Positions 1 to 10,057 of a stretch of DNA of 64,000 nt are shown piece after piece. The position numbers were made by a program, and so were the translations under genes. The DNA comes from Nicotiana tabacum (taxonomy: Eukaryota > Streptophyta > Magnoliopsida > Solanales > Solanaceae). Position 1 is the first letter of the stretch. Every line of letters starts with the position of its first letter. The DNA lies in NCBI RefSeq assembly GCF_000715075.1, contig NC_134097.1, positions 63,459,190 to 63,523,189 of the forward strand, in the 5' to 3' direction. The notes under the pieces were generated by a model. It ran no database searches, was not told where the DNA came from, and worked only from the letters and a program-made list of their open reading frames with translations.

Positions 1-3000
1 TTAGTGGTTCACAAATTGCCCATCGATCCAACGGTGCCTCCTGTCAAGCAAAGGCTGAGAAAATTCAAGCCTGATATAAGTGTGAGAATTAAGGAAGAAA
101 TCACCAAACAATTGGAAGAAAAGGTCATTCGAGTCACTCGATATCCTGTTTGGTTAGCTAATATCGTTCCTGTGCCAAAGAAAGACGGCAAAATTAGAGT
201 ATGCGTCGACTACCGCAATCTCAACAAATCCAGTCTGAAGGATAATTTCCCATTACCCAATATCCATATTTTGATCGATAATTGTGCCAAGCATGATATA
301 GGATCTTTCGTGGATTGTTATGCTGGGTATCATCAAATTCTAATGGATGAAGAAGATGCAGAAAAGACGACATTCATCACACCATGGGGAACTTATTGCT
401 ACCGGGTAATGCCATTCGGTTTGAAGAACGCCGGAGCAATCTACATGAGAGCGATGACCACAGTGTTTCATGATATGATACACAAGGAGATTGAGGTATA
501 CGTGGACGATGTGATCATAAAATCAAAGCATCAGGCCGACCACGTTGGGGATTTGAGGAAGTTCTTCTTAAGACTTCGCAGGTACAACCTCAAGCTTAAC
601 GCTGCCAAATGCTCATTCGGAGTTCCATCTGGAAAGTTGCTGGGATTCATAGTCAGTTGGCGAGGCATCGAGCTAGACCCATCAAAAATCAAAGCCATCC
701 AAGAATTGCCACCTCCAAAGAACAAAACTGAAGTAATGAATTTGTTGGGAAGGTTAAATTACATCAGCAGGTTTATTGCTCAGCTCACAACAACCTGTGA
801 ACCAATTTTCAAATTGTTGAAAAAGGATGCTGCGGTCAAATGGACCGATGAGTGTCAAGAAGCGTTCGATAAGATAAAAGGGTACTTGTCAAACCCACCC
901 GTGTTGGTGCCGCCAGAGCTAGGAAGACCTTTGATTCTTTACTTGACAGTCTTGGAAAATTCATTTGGTTGTGTATTGGGGCAACATGACCTCACTGGCA
1001 GAAAAGAACAGGCCATCTATTACCTTAGCAAGAAATTCACAGCCTATGAGGTTAAGTATACTCATCTGGAAAAGACATGTTGCGCCCTGACTTGGGTAGC
1101 TCAAAAGTTGAAACACTATTTGTCGTCCTATACTACTTACCTCATTTCTCGTCTGGATCCATTGAAATATATTTTTCAAAAGCCTATGCCAACGGGAAGA
1201 CTTGCAAAGTGGCAGATATTGCTCACAGAATTTGACATCATCTATGTGACTCGGACTGCAATGAAAGCCCAAGCACTGGCTGATCATTTAGCCGAAAACC
1301 CGGTCGATGAGGAATACGAGCCATTGAAAACCTATTTTCCTGATGAAGAAACAATGCATATCGACGAGGTGGAGCGAATTGAAAAACTTGGCTGGAAACT
1401 TTTCTTTGATGGATCCGCTAACATGAAAGGAGTCGGGATAGGAGCTGTAATCATTTCTGAAATAGGGCATCACTATCCTGTTACGGCTCAATTGCGATTT
1501 TATTGCACCAATAATATGGTTGAATATGAAGCTTGCATTTTGGGGTTAAGGCTAGCCGCAGATATGGGTATCCAAGAAATCTTAGTCATGGGAGATTCGG
1601 ATCTTTTGGTACATCAAATTCAAGGAGAATGGGAAACTCGAGACTTGAAGCTCATACCATACCGACAATGTCTACATGATCTTTGTCAGTGGTTTCAATC
1701 AGTGGTGTTCAAACATATTCCAAGAATCCATAATGAGGTCACCGATGCATTGGCTACTTTGGCATCAATGTTGCACCATCCAGACAAAGCTTATGTGGAT
1801 CCACTAAATATTCGAGTCCACGACCAGCACGCTTATTGCAATATGGTCGAAGAAGAATTTGATGGTGAACCATGGTTCCACGACATCAAGGAGTATATCA
1901 GGATGGGGATATATCCCGCACAAGCCACAGGAGATCAAAAGAGGACCATTAGGCGATTGGCAAATGGATTCTTCTTAAGCGGAGGAGTTTTGTATAGAAG
2001 AACACCAGATCTTGGATTATTAAGATGCATAGATGCCAGACAAGCTACAACTGTCATGTCTGAAGTACATTCGGGAGTTTGCAGACCCCACATGAGTGGA
2101 TATGTATTGGCAAAGAAAATCCTCCGAGCTGGTTACTATTGGCTTACCATGGAGCGAGATTGTATCAGTTTTGTGCGCAAGTGTCATCAATGCCAAATAC
2201 ACGGAGATTTGATTCATTCTCCACCATCCGAATTGCACACAATGTCGGCACCATGGCCCTTCGTTGCTTGGGGCATGGATGTGATTGGACCGATTGAGCC
2301 AGCAACATCCAATGGGCACAGGTTCATTCTGGTAGCTATTGATTATTTTACCAAATGGGTTGAGGCCAAGACATTCAAATCAGTGACCAAAAAAGCTATG
2401 GTCGATTTTGTCCACTCCAATATCATATGTCGATTCGGAATCCCAAAGGTGATCATCACAGATAATGGTGCTAATCTTAACAGCAACTTAATGAAGGAAG
2501 TATGTCAACAGTTTAAGATTACACATCGCAACTCTACCCCATATCGGCCCAAGGCGAATGGAGCAGTGGAGGCAGCCAACAAAAACATAAAGAAGATACT
2601 TCGGAAAATGGTAGAAGGTTCAAAACAATGGCATGAAAAATTACCATTTGCATTATTGGGATACCGCACTACTGTTCGCACTTCAGTAGGAGCAACTCCT
2701 TATTTGTTGGTATATGGCACTGAAGCAGTAATTCCTGCAGAAATTGAGATTCCTTCCCTTCGGATCATCGCTGAAGCAAAGATTGATGATGATGAATGGG
2801 TCAAAACCCGTCTGGAACAGTTAAACTTGATTGATGAAAAACGATTGGCCGCAGTATGTCATGGTCAATTATATCAAAGAAGAATAGAAAGAGCATACAA
2901 CAAAAAGGTGCGTCCACAGAAGTTTGAAGTGGGTCAGCATGTGCTGAAACGTATTCTTCCACATCAGGTTGAGGCAAAAGGCAAATTTGCCCCGAATTGG

Positions 3001-3120
3001 CAAGGACCATTCATTGTGACCAGAGTATTATCAAATGGTGCACTATGCTTAACAGACATTGAAGGCAAATGCATAGACATAGCAATCAATTCTGACGCGG
3101 TAAAGAGATATTATGCATAA
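1..3120 (+). CDS. pol: Gypsy pol polyprotein, 3' part: RT, RNase H, aRNH, integrase
   Basis: The frame is open from base 1, so the true start is upstream; the first Met codon (base 4) is internal. Residues below count from that Met. Reverse transcriptase covers about 1-250, with catalytic D104 (FVDCYAG) and YVDD at 166-169. A classical RNase H-like region follows (about 300-385), but the expected first Asp is absent (LYLTVLENSFG), so it looks inactive. An archaeal-type RNase H lies at about 463-590, with D469, E508, D531 and D581 in place. Integrase follows, with zinc-binding H689, H696, C727 and C730 and the DDE triad D759, D820, E856. The C-terminus ends ...VKRYYA with no chromodomain. The product would copy element RNA to DNA in virus-like particles and insert it. 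There is no stop or frameshift over 3.1 kb, unlike every other pol in the window, which suggests a young copy. Confidence 0.93.
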   Translation, partial: LVVHKLPIDPTVPPVKQRLRKFKPDISVRIKEEITKQLEEKVIRVTRYPVWLANIVPVPKKDGKIRVCVDYRNLNKSSLKDNFPLPNIHILIDNCAKHDIGSFVDCYAGYHQILMDEEDAEKTTFITPWGTYCYRVMPFGLKNAGAIYMRAMTTVFHDMIHKEIEVYVDDVIIKSKHQADHVGDLRKFFLRLRRYNLKLNAAKCSFGVPSGKLLGFIVSWRGIELDPSKIKAIQELPPPKNKTEVMNLLGRLNYISRFIAQLTTTCEPIFKLLKKDAAVKWTDECQEAFDKIKGYLSNPPVLVPPELGRPLILYLTVLENSFGCVLGQHDLTGRKEQAIYYLSKKFTAYEVKYTHLEKTCCALTWVAQKLKHYLSSYTTYLISRLDPLKYIFQKPMPTGRLAKWQILLTEFDIIYVTRTAMKAQALADHLAENPVDEEYEPLKTYFPDEETMHIDEVERIEKLGWKLFFDGSANMKGVGIGAVIISEIGHHYPVTAQLRFYCTNNMVEYEACILGLRLAADMGIQEILVMGDSDLLVHQIQGEWETRDLKLIPYRQCLHDLCQWFQSVVFKHIPRIHNEVTDALATLASMLHHPDKAYVDPLNIRVHDQHAYCNMVEEEFDGEPWFHDIKEYIRMGIYPAQATGDQKRTIRRLANGFFLSGGVLYRRTPDLGLLRCIDARQATTVMSEVHSGVCRPHMSGYVLAKKILRAGYYWLTMERDCISFVRKCHQCQIHGDLIHSPPSELHTMSAPWPFVAWGMDVIGPIEPATSNGHRFILVAIDYFTKWVEAKTFKSVTKKAMVDFVHSNIICRFGIPKVIITDNGANLNSNLMKEVCQQFKITHRNSTPYRPKANGAVEAANKNIKKILRKMVEGSKQWHEKLPFALLGYRTTVRTSVGATPYLLVYGTEAVIPAEIEIPSLRIIAEAKIDDDEWVKTRLEQLNLIDEKRLAAVCHGQLYQRRIERAYNKKVRPQKFEVGQHVLKRILPHQVEAKGKFAPNWQGPFIVTRVLSNGALCLTDIEGKCIDIAINSDAVKRYYA

Positions 3121-3319
3121 CTTTTTGAATGTTTGTATTTAGTATTATTTCGAAGATTGGAATGACAAAGGAAATTTATTCTGCTATCCAAACACTATAC
3201 CATTTGTTTCCCCTTCGAGCCATATTTGTTTCTTTCTTACCCTCTCTTGGAATCAATAAAAAAAATAAAAATAAAAATAAAAATAAAAAATAAAAAAAAA
3301 ATCATCACTATTATCTAGT

Positions 3320-3378
3320 GAACTACGTTTGACCTAATTCCTCAAAGAAGGATACGTAGGCGCCTCACGGTTCGGTCA
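3320..3378 (+). other. Conserved array-flanking motif, copy a
   Basis: The block reads GAACTACGTTTGACC, then TAATTCC, AGGATACGTAGG and finally GGTTCGGTCA. A diverged second copy sits at 8460-8528 just before the 3' LTR, so the pair brackets the whole array. Two counterparts occur on the minus strand in element D. The GGTTCG core resembles a tRNA B box, but no tRNA fold is evident. Function unknown. Confidence 0.7.
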
Positions 3379-3636
3379 TAGGGTGCATGACATACACAAT
3401 GTGCACGAAAAGAAACATTAAGAGACCCCAATCAAGAAAATGGGGCAGGAATTGTATTGGAAATAAGAAAAGATTCCAAGAGTTGTAATTTTAAACCCAT
3501 ACCAAAGCTATTTAGCTTTTAATACCTTTTCCATTTCTAACCCCATACCAAAAAGACCTTTCGATCAATCTTAGAAAAATGCTGAGACAAGAAAATGAAG
3601 ATGGTTCATAACACTCTGGTACAAACAAGAAAAGAA

Positions 3637-3840
3637 AGTAAAAATGAGAGAGTCTTATAGGTGAAAACCCACACGGTCATCATAATGCGACGGAAGTTGA
3701 GAGAAAAGTAAAATGAGGGAGTCTTATTGGTGAAAACCTTCGTAGGCACCATAAGGCGAAAAGGAAGTGAGAAATGAACAAATGAGGAAGGTTTATCGGT
3801 GAAAACTCTTTGAGACATTACAAGTCCAACAGGTCTGTGA
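3637..3840 (+). repeat. Three imperfect ~70-bp tandem repeats
   Basis: Copies begin near 3641, 3711 and 3780. Each has an AATGAG(A/G)(G/A)AG start, a TCTTAT or TTTAT step and GGTGAAAAC. They differ at many positions, so this is an old small array beside the large young one. Confidence 0.6.
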
Positions 3841-4499
3841 AATGAAAAATGAAGTTGGATTACGGAAATTTTGGGGGAAAATAAAAATGAGACAATTGAA
3901 AGGAGATTGATTAAAAGACTGGGTTGATTAATCCAAAATGCATACCCTGATCATTGGCGCCAGTAACTCCAATCAGATAAGTTTTTATTCTTTCTCCAAC
4001 AGTCATCCAAACTTGGATTTTCTTTTCATTCTATAATTGTCGAAATCAGCGTGTTTCGTCACTAATAATCTTACTTTTCTAAAAGCTTTGAGATAAGTTT
4101 TATTCCAAACAAATAAGAAGGAATGTCAAGGTATACTACCAAGATTCAAGGTTACATGATGCAAAATACGGCCATGAAAGGTGGGAGATAAAAAGATATT
4201 GGTGTAAGAAAAGTGAAATCAAAAGTGGATCAGCAAAGTCAGAAGGGACATATGATTACAGTTAAAAGTATTTGAAGGAAAACATACAGAGGGAAATCCT
4301 ATAGTCAATGATCAATTACAAGGACAAAACGGTCTTTTTCAACCATCCCAAGGCAATAAAAAAGAGACGAAGAGAAGCCTCACCATCGGCAAGAATACCC
4401 CAGTTAACCACCCTGCTTTAAACTAACGAAGTTTTCTTTGATTTAAAACAGGGGAAAAGACAATATTTGTATCAGGAAATACCTGGTAAAGAAGAAGAA

Positions 4500-7400
4500 G
4501 TCAGGCGTCCACCTGGAGAATGAGGATTAAAGAAGTCATGCGTCCACCTGGAGAATGAGGATGAGAATTAAAGAAGTCAGACGTCCACCTGGAGAATGAG
4601 GATGAGAATTAAAGAAGTCAGGCGTCCACCTGGAGAATGAGGATGAGAATTAAAGAAGTCAAGCGTCCACCTGGAGAATAAGGATGAGAATTAAAGAAAT
4701 CAGGCGTCCACCTGGAGAATGAGGATGAGAAAAGAAGAAGTCAGGCGTCCAGCTGGAGAATGAGGATGAGAATTAAAGAAATCAGGCGTCCACCTGGAGA
4801 ATAAGGATGAGAAAAGAAGAAGTCAGGCGTCCACCTGGAGAATGAGGATGAGAATTAAAGAAGTCAGGCGTCCACCTGGAGAATGAGGATGAGAATTAAA
4901 GAAGTCAGGCGTCCACCTGGAGAATGAGGATGAGGAAAGAAGAAGTCAGGCGTCCACCTGGAGAATGAGGATGAGAATTAAAGAAGTCAGGCGTCCACCT
5001 GGAGAATGAGGATGAGAATTAAAGAAGTCAAGCGTCCACCTGGAGAATAAGGATGAGAATTAAAGAAATCAGGCGTCCACCTGGAGAATGAGGATGAGAA
5101 AAGAAGAAGTCAGGCGTCCAGCTGGAGAATGAGGATGAGAATTAAAGAAATCAGGCGTCCACCTGGAGAATAAGGATGAGAAAAGAAGAAGTCAGGCGTC
5201 CACCTGGAGAATGAGGATGAGAATTAAAGAAGTCAGGCGTCCACCTGGAGAATGAGGATGAGAATTAAAGAAGTCAGGCGTCCACCTGGAGAATGAGGAT
5301 GAGGAAAGAAGAAGTCAGGCGTCCACCTGGAGAATGAGGATGAGAATTAAAGAAGTCAGGCGTCCACCTGGAGAATGAGGATGAGAATTAAAGAAGTCAG
5401 GCGTCCACCTGGAGAATGAGGATGAGAAAAGAAGAAGTCAGGCGTCCACCTGGAGAATGAGGATGAGAATTAAAGAAGTCAGGCGTCCACCTGGAGAATG
5501 AGGATGAGAAAAGAAGAAGTCAGGCGTCCACCTGGAGAATGAGGATGAGAATTAAAGAAGTCAGGCGTCCACCTGGAGAATGAGGATGAGAAAAGAAGAA
5601 GTCAGGCGTCCACCTGGAGAATGAGGATGAGAATTAAAGAAGTCAGGCGTCCACCTGGAGAATGAGGATGAGAATTAAAGAAGTCAGGCGTCCACCTGGA
5701 GAATGAGGATGAGGAAAGAAGAAGTCAGGCGTCCACCTGGAGAATGAGGATGAGAATTAAAGAAGTCAGGCGTCCACCTGGAGAATGAGGATTAAAGAAG
5801 TCAGGCGTCCACCTGGAGAATGAGGATGAGAATTAAAGAAGTCAGGCGTCCACCTGGAGAATGAGGATGAGAATTAAAGAAGTCAGGCGTCCACCTGGAG
5901 AATGAGGATGAGAATTAAAGAAATCAGGCGTCCACCTGGAGAATGAGGATGAGAAAAGAAGAAGTCAGGCGTCCACCTGGAGAATGAGGATGAGAATTAA
6001 AGAAATCAGGCGTCCACCTGGAGAATGAGGATAAGAAAAGAAGAAGTCAGGCGTCCACCTGGAGAATGAGGATGAGAATTAAAGAAGTCAGGCGTCCACC
6101 TGGAGAATGAGGATGAGAATTAAAGAAGTCAGGCGTCCACCTGGAGAATGAGGATGAGGAAAGAAGAAGTCAGGCGTCCACCTGGAGAATGAGGATGAGA
6201 ATTAAAGAAGTCAGGCGTCCACCTGGAGAATGAGGATTAAAGAAGTCAGGCGTCCACCTGGAGAATGAGGATGAGAATTAAAGAAGTCAGGCGTCCACCT
6301 GGAGAATGAGGATGAGAATTAAAGAAATTAGGCGTCCACTTGGAGAATAAGGATGAGAAAAGAAGAAGTCAGGCGTCCACCTGGAGAATGAGGATGAGAA
6401 TTAAAGAAGTCAGGCGTCCACCTGGAGAATGAGGATGAGAATTAAAGAAGTCAGGCGTCCACCTGGAGAATGAGGATGAGAAAAGAAGAAGTCAGGCGTC
6501 CACCTGGAGAATGAGGATGAGAATTAAAGAAGTCAGGCGTCCACCTGGAGAATGAGGATGAGAATTAAAGAAGTCAGGCGTCCACCTGGAGAATGAGGAT
6601 GAGAAAAGAAGAAGTCAGGCGTCCACCTGGAGAATGAGGATGAGAATTAAAGAAGTCAGGCGTCCACCTGGAGAATGAGGATGAGAATTAAAGAAATCAG
6701 GCGTCCACCTGGAGAATAAGGATGAGAAAAGAAGAAGTCAGGCGTCCACCTGGAGAATGAGGATGAGAATTAAAGAAGTCAGGCGTCCACCTGGAGAATG
6801 AGGATGAGAATTAAAGAAGTCAGGCGTCCACCTGGAGAATGAGGATGAGGAAAGAAGAAGTCAGGCGTCCACCTGGAGAATGAGGATGAGAATTAAAGAA
6901 GTCAGGCGTCCACCTGGAGAATGAGGATTAAAGAAGTCAGGCGTCCACCTGGAGAATGAGGATGAGAATTAAAGAAGTCAGGCGTCCACCTGGAGAATGA
7001 GGATGAGAATTAAAGAAGTCAGGCGTCCACCTGGAGAATGAGGATGAGAATTAAAGAAGTCAAGCGTCCACCTGGAGAATAAGGATGAGAATTAAAGAAA
7101 TCAGGCGTCCACCTGGAGAATGAGGATGAGAAAAGAAGAAGTCAGGCGTCCAGCTGGAGAATGAGGATGAGAATTAAAGAAATTAGGCGTCCACTTGGAG
7201 AATAAGGATGAGAAAAGAAGAAGTCAGGCGTCCACCTGGAGAATGAGGATGAGAATTAAAGAAGTTAGGCGTCCACCTGGAGAATGAGGATGAGAATTAA
7301 AGAAGTCAGGCGTCCACCTGGAGAATGAGGATGAGGAAAGAAGAAGTCAGGCGTCCACTTGGAGAATGAGGATGAGAATTAAAGAAGTCAGGCGTCCACC

Positions 7401-8083
7401 TGGAGAATAAGGATTAAAGAAGTCAGGCGTCCACCTGGAGAATGAGGATGAGAATTAAAGAAGTCAGGCGTCCACCTGGAGAATGAGGATGAGAAAAGAA
7501 GAAGTCAGCCGTCCACCTGGAGAATGAGGATGAGAATTAAAGAAGTCAGGCGTCCACATGGAGAATGAGGATGAGAAAAGAAGAAGTCAGGCGTCCACCT
7601 GGAGAATGAGGATGAGAATTAAAGAAGTCAGGCGTCCACCTGGAGAATGAGGATGAAGAAGTTAAGAAGAAGTCAGGCGTCCACCTGGAGAATGAGGATG
7701 AGAAAAGAAGAAATCAGGCGTCCACCGGGAGAATGAGGATGGAGAATTGAAGAAGTCAGGCGTCCACCTGGAGAACGAGGATAAGAATTAAAGAAGTCAG
7801 GCGTCCACCTGGAGAATGAGGATGAAGAAGTTAAGAAGAAGTCAGGCGTCCACCTGGAGAATGAGGATGAGAAAAGAAGAAATCAGGCGTCCACCGGGAG
7901 AATGAGGATGGAGAATTGAAGAAGTCAGGCGTCCACCTGGAGAACGAGGATAAGAATTAAATAAGTCAGGCGTCCACCTGGAGAATGAGGATGAAGAAGT
8001 TAAAAAGAAGTCAGGCGTCCACCTGGAGAATGAGGATGAAGAAAGAAAAGAAGCAGTCAAGGCACCCACCTGGAGAACGAAGG
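4500..8083 (+). repeat. 88-unit tandem array, basic unit 41 bp
   Basis: The unit begins GTCAGGCGTCCACCTGGAGA and ends in a variable purine tail. The main tails are GATGAGAATTAAAGAA, GATGAGAAAAGAAGAA and GATGAGGAAAGAAGAA (41 bp). Short units with GATTAAAGAA are 35 bp, and some late units are 42 or 45 bp. Stepping by the CGTCCA core gives about 88 units. Marker variants show higher-order structure. The CCAGCTGG variant recurs exactly 369 bp apart (9 units; 4751 and 5120) and again at 7152. A 169-bp four-unit block (45+41+42+41) is duplicated at 7627-7795 and 7796-7964. The array has no spacers and no lasting frame, and it lies wholly between pol and the 3' LTR. It matches the known role of Tat 3' untranslated regions as satellite nurseries. 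Confidence 0.95.
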
Positions 8084-8459
8084 AATGCAATTGAAGTGTT
8101 GAAATCAAAAGCCCGCTCATATGAAAAAGGAGCACACTTAGAATCAATAAAGCAGAGGAATCCAACAAAATCCCCAGCAAGAAACAACAAGAGTCCCAAA
8201 CAGATGAAAAATACGGGACGCAATGAAAAGGAAAACGAAATAAGTCAAATGCCCAAGAGTCACCAAGATATCAAGACAACAAGAAACGCAAGGGCATGAT
8301 TTAGATAAGATTTTTATAATTCATGTATCATAGTCTAGTTTAGCTTTTTGTATTACCTTTGAAGTAAGGTGTAATAAGGAGGTCAGCAAGCAGTAAAAAC
8401 AACACGAAGCAGCAGTAACATCACAGTCCCACGGTAGTCCCAGCTACCCAAAACTTCCC
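8084..8459 (+). other. Unique region between array and second flanking motif
   Basis: A-rich sequence in which the array pattern decays. It contains a 100-residue open stretch (7985-8299) made of array and A-rich codons, which I do not accept as a gene. No known domain is seen. Confidence 0.5.
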
Positions 8460-8528
8460 GAACTACATTGACCTGATTCCTTTATAGCCAAGGATATGTA
8501 GGAAACCTTTGAAGCAGAGGTTCGGTCA
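8460..8528 (+). other. Conserved array-flanking motif, copy b
   Basis: The block reads GAACTACATTGACC, TGATTCC, AGGATATGTAGG, GGTTCGGTCA. It has the same order of sub-blocks as copy a at 3320-3378 with a longer spacer before the GGTTCGGTCA end. It lies about 100 bp upstream of the PPT. Confidence 0.7.
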
Positions 8529-8628
8529 AATCTTTCAAAAAATGCTTCCCACAGAGTATTTGAACGGGCAAAAATCGCTCGTGTCCGCTCACTTTATCTT
8601 TGCACGAAAACTCTTTGAGTTTCCGCAC

Positions 8629-8641
8629 AAAGAGGGGCAGC
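8629..8641 (+). other. Polypurine tract of element 1
   Basis: AAAGAGGGGCAGC lies directly against the LTR start TGTGAGCAC. It is the expected primer site for plus-strand DNA synthesis. The same sequence, on the minus strand, abuts the LTR of element D (57247-57259). Confidence 0.85.
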
Positions 8642-9446
8642 TGTGAGCACATAATTTTTGCCTTACGAAAACTACTCCAAAATAAATCAAAAAACAAAAT
8701 AAATTTCTTTTACTGTGTAATTCTTGAATTTGCGTGGTGTTAAATATTTGTGTTATGTCCGTAAATGTTTACTTTGTCATAATAAAATGAAAATTAAAAT
8801 AAAATACATGTGGCATGCATATAGGATTTAATTATGTATTTGAAAGATAATTTAAATAAAATCACCAAAATATGCATTTTTGTTCTATTTTTTATATTCC
8901 ACTGTGTGATTAATGTTTTATCTGTATGTTGAATAGTTGTTATGAAGTGATTAATATTTTGTGTAAGGTTAAAAATTGTTTTATAAATTTTGTTAGGATT
9001 TTTTAATGATAAATAATAAAATAGAATAAAAAAATAATAATAATAAATTGTAAAATAAAAATCGGACCTGGATTAAAATCCAGGCCCAAATCAAATTACC
9101 CCCCCCCCCCACAGCCCAATCCAACATCCCCATGTCCGGTCCAATTCGAACAAGCCTAAACGACGCCGCATGAGATACCTCAAATCTGAGCCGTTGATTC
9201 ATTGCAATCAAACGGTCCAGTTCAGCTTCTGCATAAATGAAACGACGACGTTTAAGGGCAACTAGATCTGAACCGTTCATCCATCTTGATCCCACGGTCT
9301 TAAAAATTCACCCAAACCCGATCCATTTCAACCCCGGGTTGACCCCTTTCCCCAACTTAAATCAAACGATGTCGTTTGGATAAGTGGATTGATCTCAACC
9401 GTGCATCTTAATTGATCCAACGGATGAGATCAATCCACCCCACCCC

Positions 9447-9454
9447 TATATAAG
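9447..9454 (+). promoter_or_regulatory. Upstream TATA box in LTR1
   Basis: TATATAAG follows a C-rich stretch and is matched by TATATAAA at 14563 in LTR2. Downstream is a telo-box-like CTAACCCTAG and a GC hairpin (9556-9577). An imperfect AAACGATGTCGTTT palindrome lies about 80 bp upstream. Confidence 0.5.
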
Positions 9455-9555
9455 GCTCAAGCCCCTACCCCGGCCCCTAACTGAACACCCCCCTCCTCTC
9501 ACTGTTCATCATCGTCCCCTAACCCTAGCCGCCCTAGAATCCCACCGCCTGAAAC

Positions 9556-9577
9556 CCGGCGGCATCAACGCCGCCGG
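9556..9577 (+). other. GC hairpin in LTR1
   Basis: CCGGCGGC and GCCGCCGG arms (8 bp, perfect) flank the loop ATCAAC. The same hairpin is intact in LTR2 at 14684-14705. Confidence 0.6.
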
Positions 9578-9793
9578 TCACCAAAATAACACCCTAGAAC
9601 CCCCTGAACATCCTCTACACAAATCTGACCTTAGTTTCCTTCGAATCAGACCCCAACTCTTCGAATACTAAATCGAAGGTGGGTCTGAAAACTCAAACCT
9701 TTCCAATGGCTTCCAAAATAACACCATAGTACCCCCTAGCATGCCTCGTTATGGATCTGAAGTTTGTTTGGCTCGAATCAGTTCCGAGCTTCT

Positions 9794-9815
9794 CGAATCT
9801 TCTTTTGAAGATTCG
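9794..9815 (+). other. Short A/T-rich hairpin in LTR1
   Basis: CGAATCTTC, loop TTTT, GAAGATTCG: nine perfect pairs. It is identical in LTR2 at 14922-14943. Confidence 0.55.
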
Positions 9816-10011
9816 GACCAAACAAGAACAAACTCAGATCTGTTCTAAACTGACACCAAAAGACCCCTAGGCTACCCTCACCCGTGTTTTGTATTTGGTC
9901 CCCCCCGAATCTGACCAAAAATGGTTAAGTCCCAAATCGAACCTTCAAAAACCCTAGAAATACCAGACTTTTGGATTTTTGCCTAAATTAGATAAAGATT
10001 GAGGTTTAATC

Positions 10012-10057
10012 GACCTTAGTCGAAGTATTTTCAGTGGAAAATACTTCGACTAAGGTC
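10012..10057 (+). other. Perfect 20-bp inverted repeat in LTR1
   Basis: Arms at 10012-10031 and 10038-10057 pair perfectly around the six-base loop CAGTGG. The left arm starts GACCTTAGTCGAAG. The same 46 bases occur unchanged in LTR2 (15132-15177) although nearby sequence differs. Confidence 0.85.

Larger units (their letters stand above)
3121..4499 (+). other. Untranslated region between pol and the tandem array
   Basis: There is no credible coding frame. It starts with an A-rich low-complexity run (about 3257-3301, AAAATA-like), then a conserved 59-bp motif (3320-3378), then three imperfect copies of a roughly 70-bp repeat, then A/G-rich sequence up to the 41-bp array. In Tat elements this zone is known to be fast evolving. 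Confidence 0.75.

Noticed and set aside
4500..8083. CRISPR-like array
   Set aside because: Units are contiguous with no unique spacers, and the setting is a plant retrotransposon.
7842..8299. Open stretches over the end of the 41-bp array, both strands
   Set aside because: Products of a repeat with few stops. The 41-bp unit is not a multiple of three and the frames do not persist through the array.
8519..8528. tRNA gene suggested by GGTTCGGTCA (B-box-like)
   Set aside because: No acceptor stem, A box or cloverleaf could be drawn around any of the four copies.
8993..9295. Minus-strand 100-codon stretch in LTR1
   Set aside because: Only partly kept in LTR2 (14147-14365, different length), contains the poly-C run and shows no domain.
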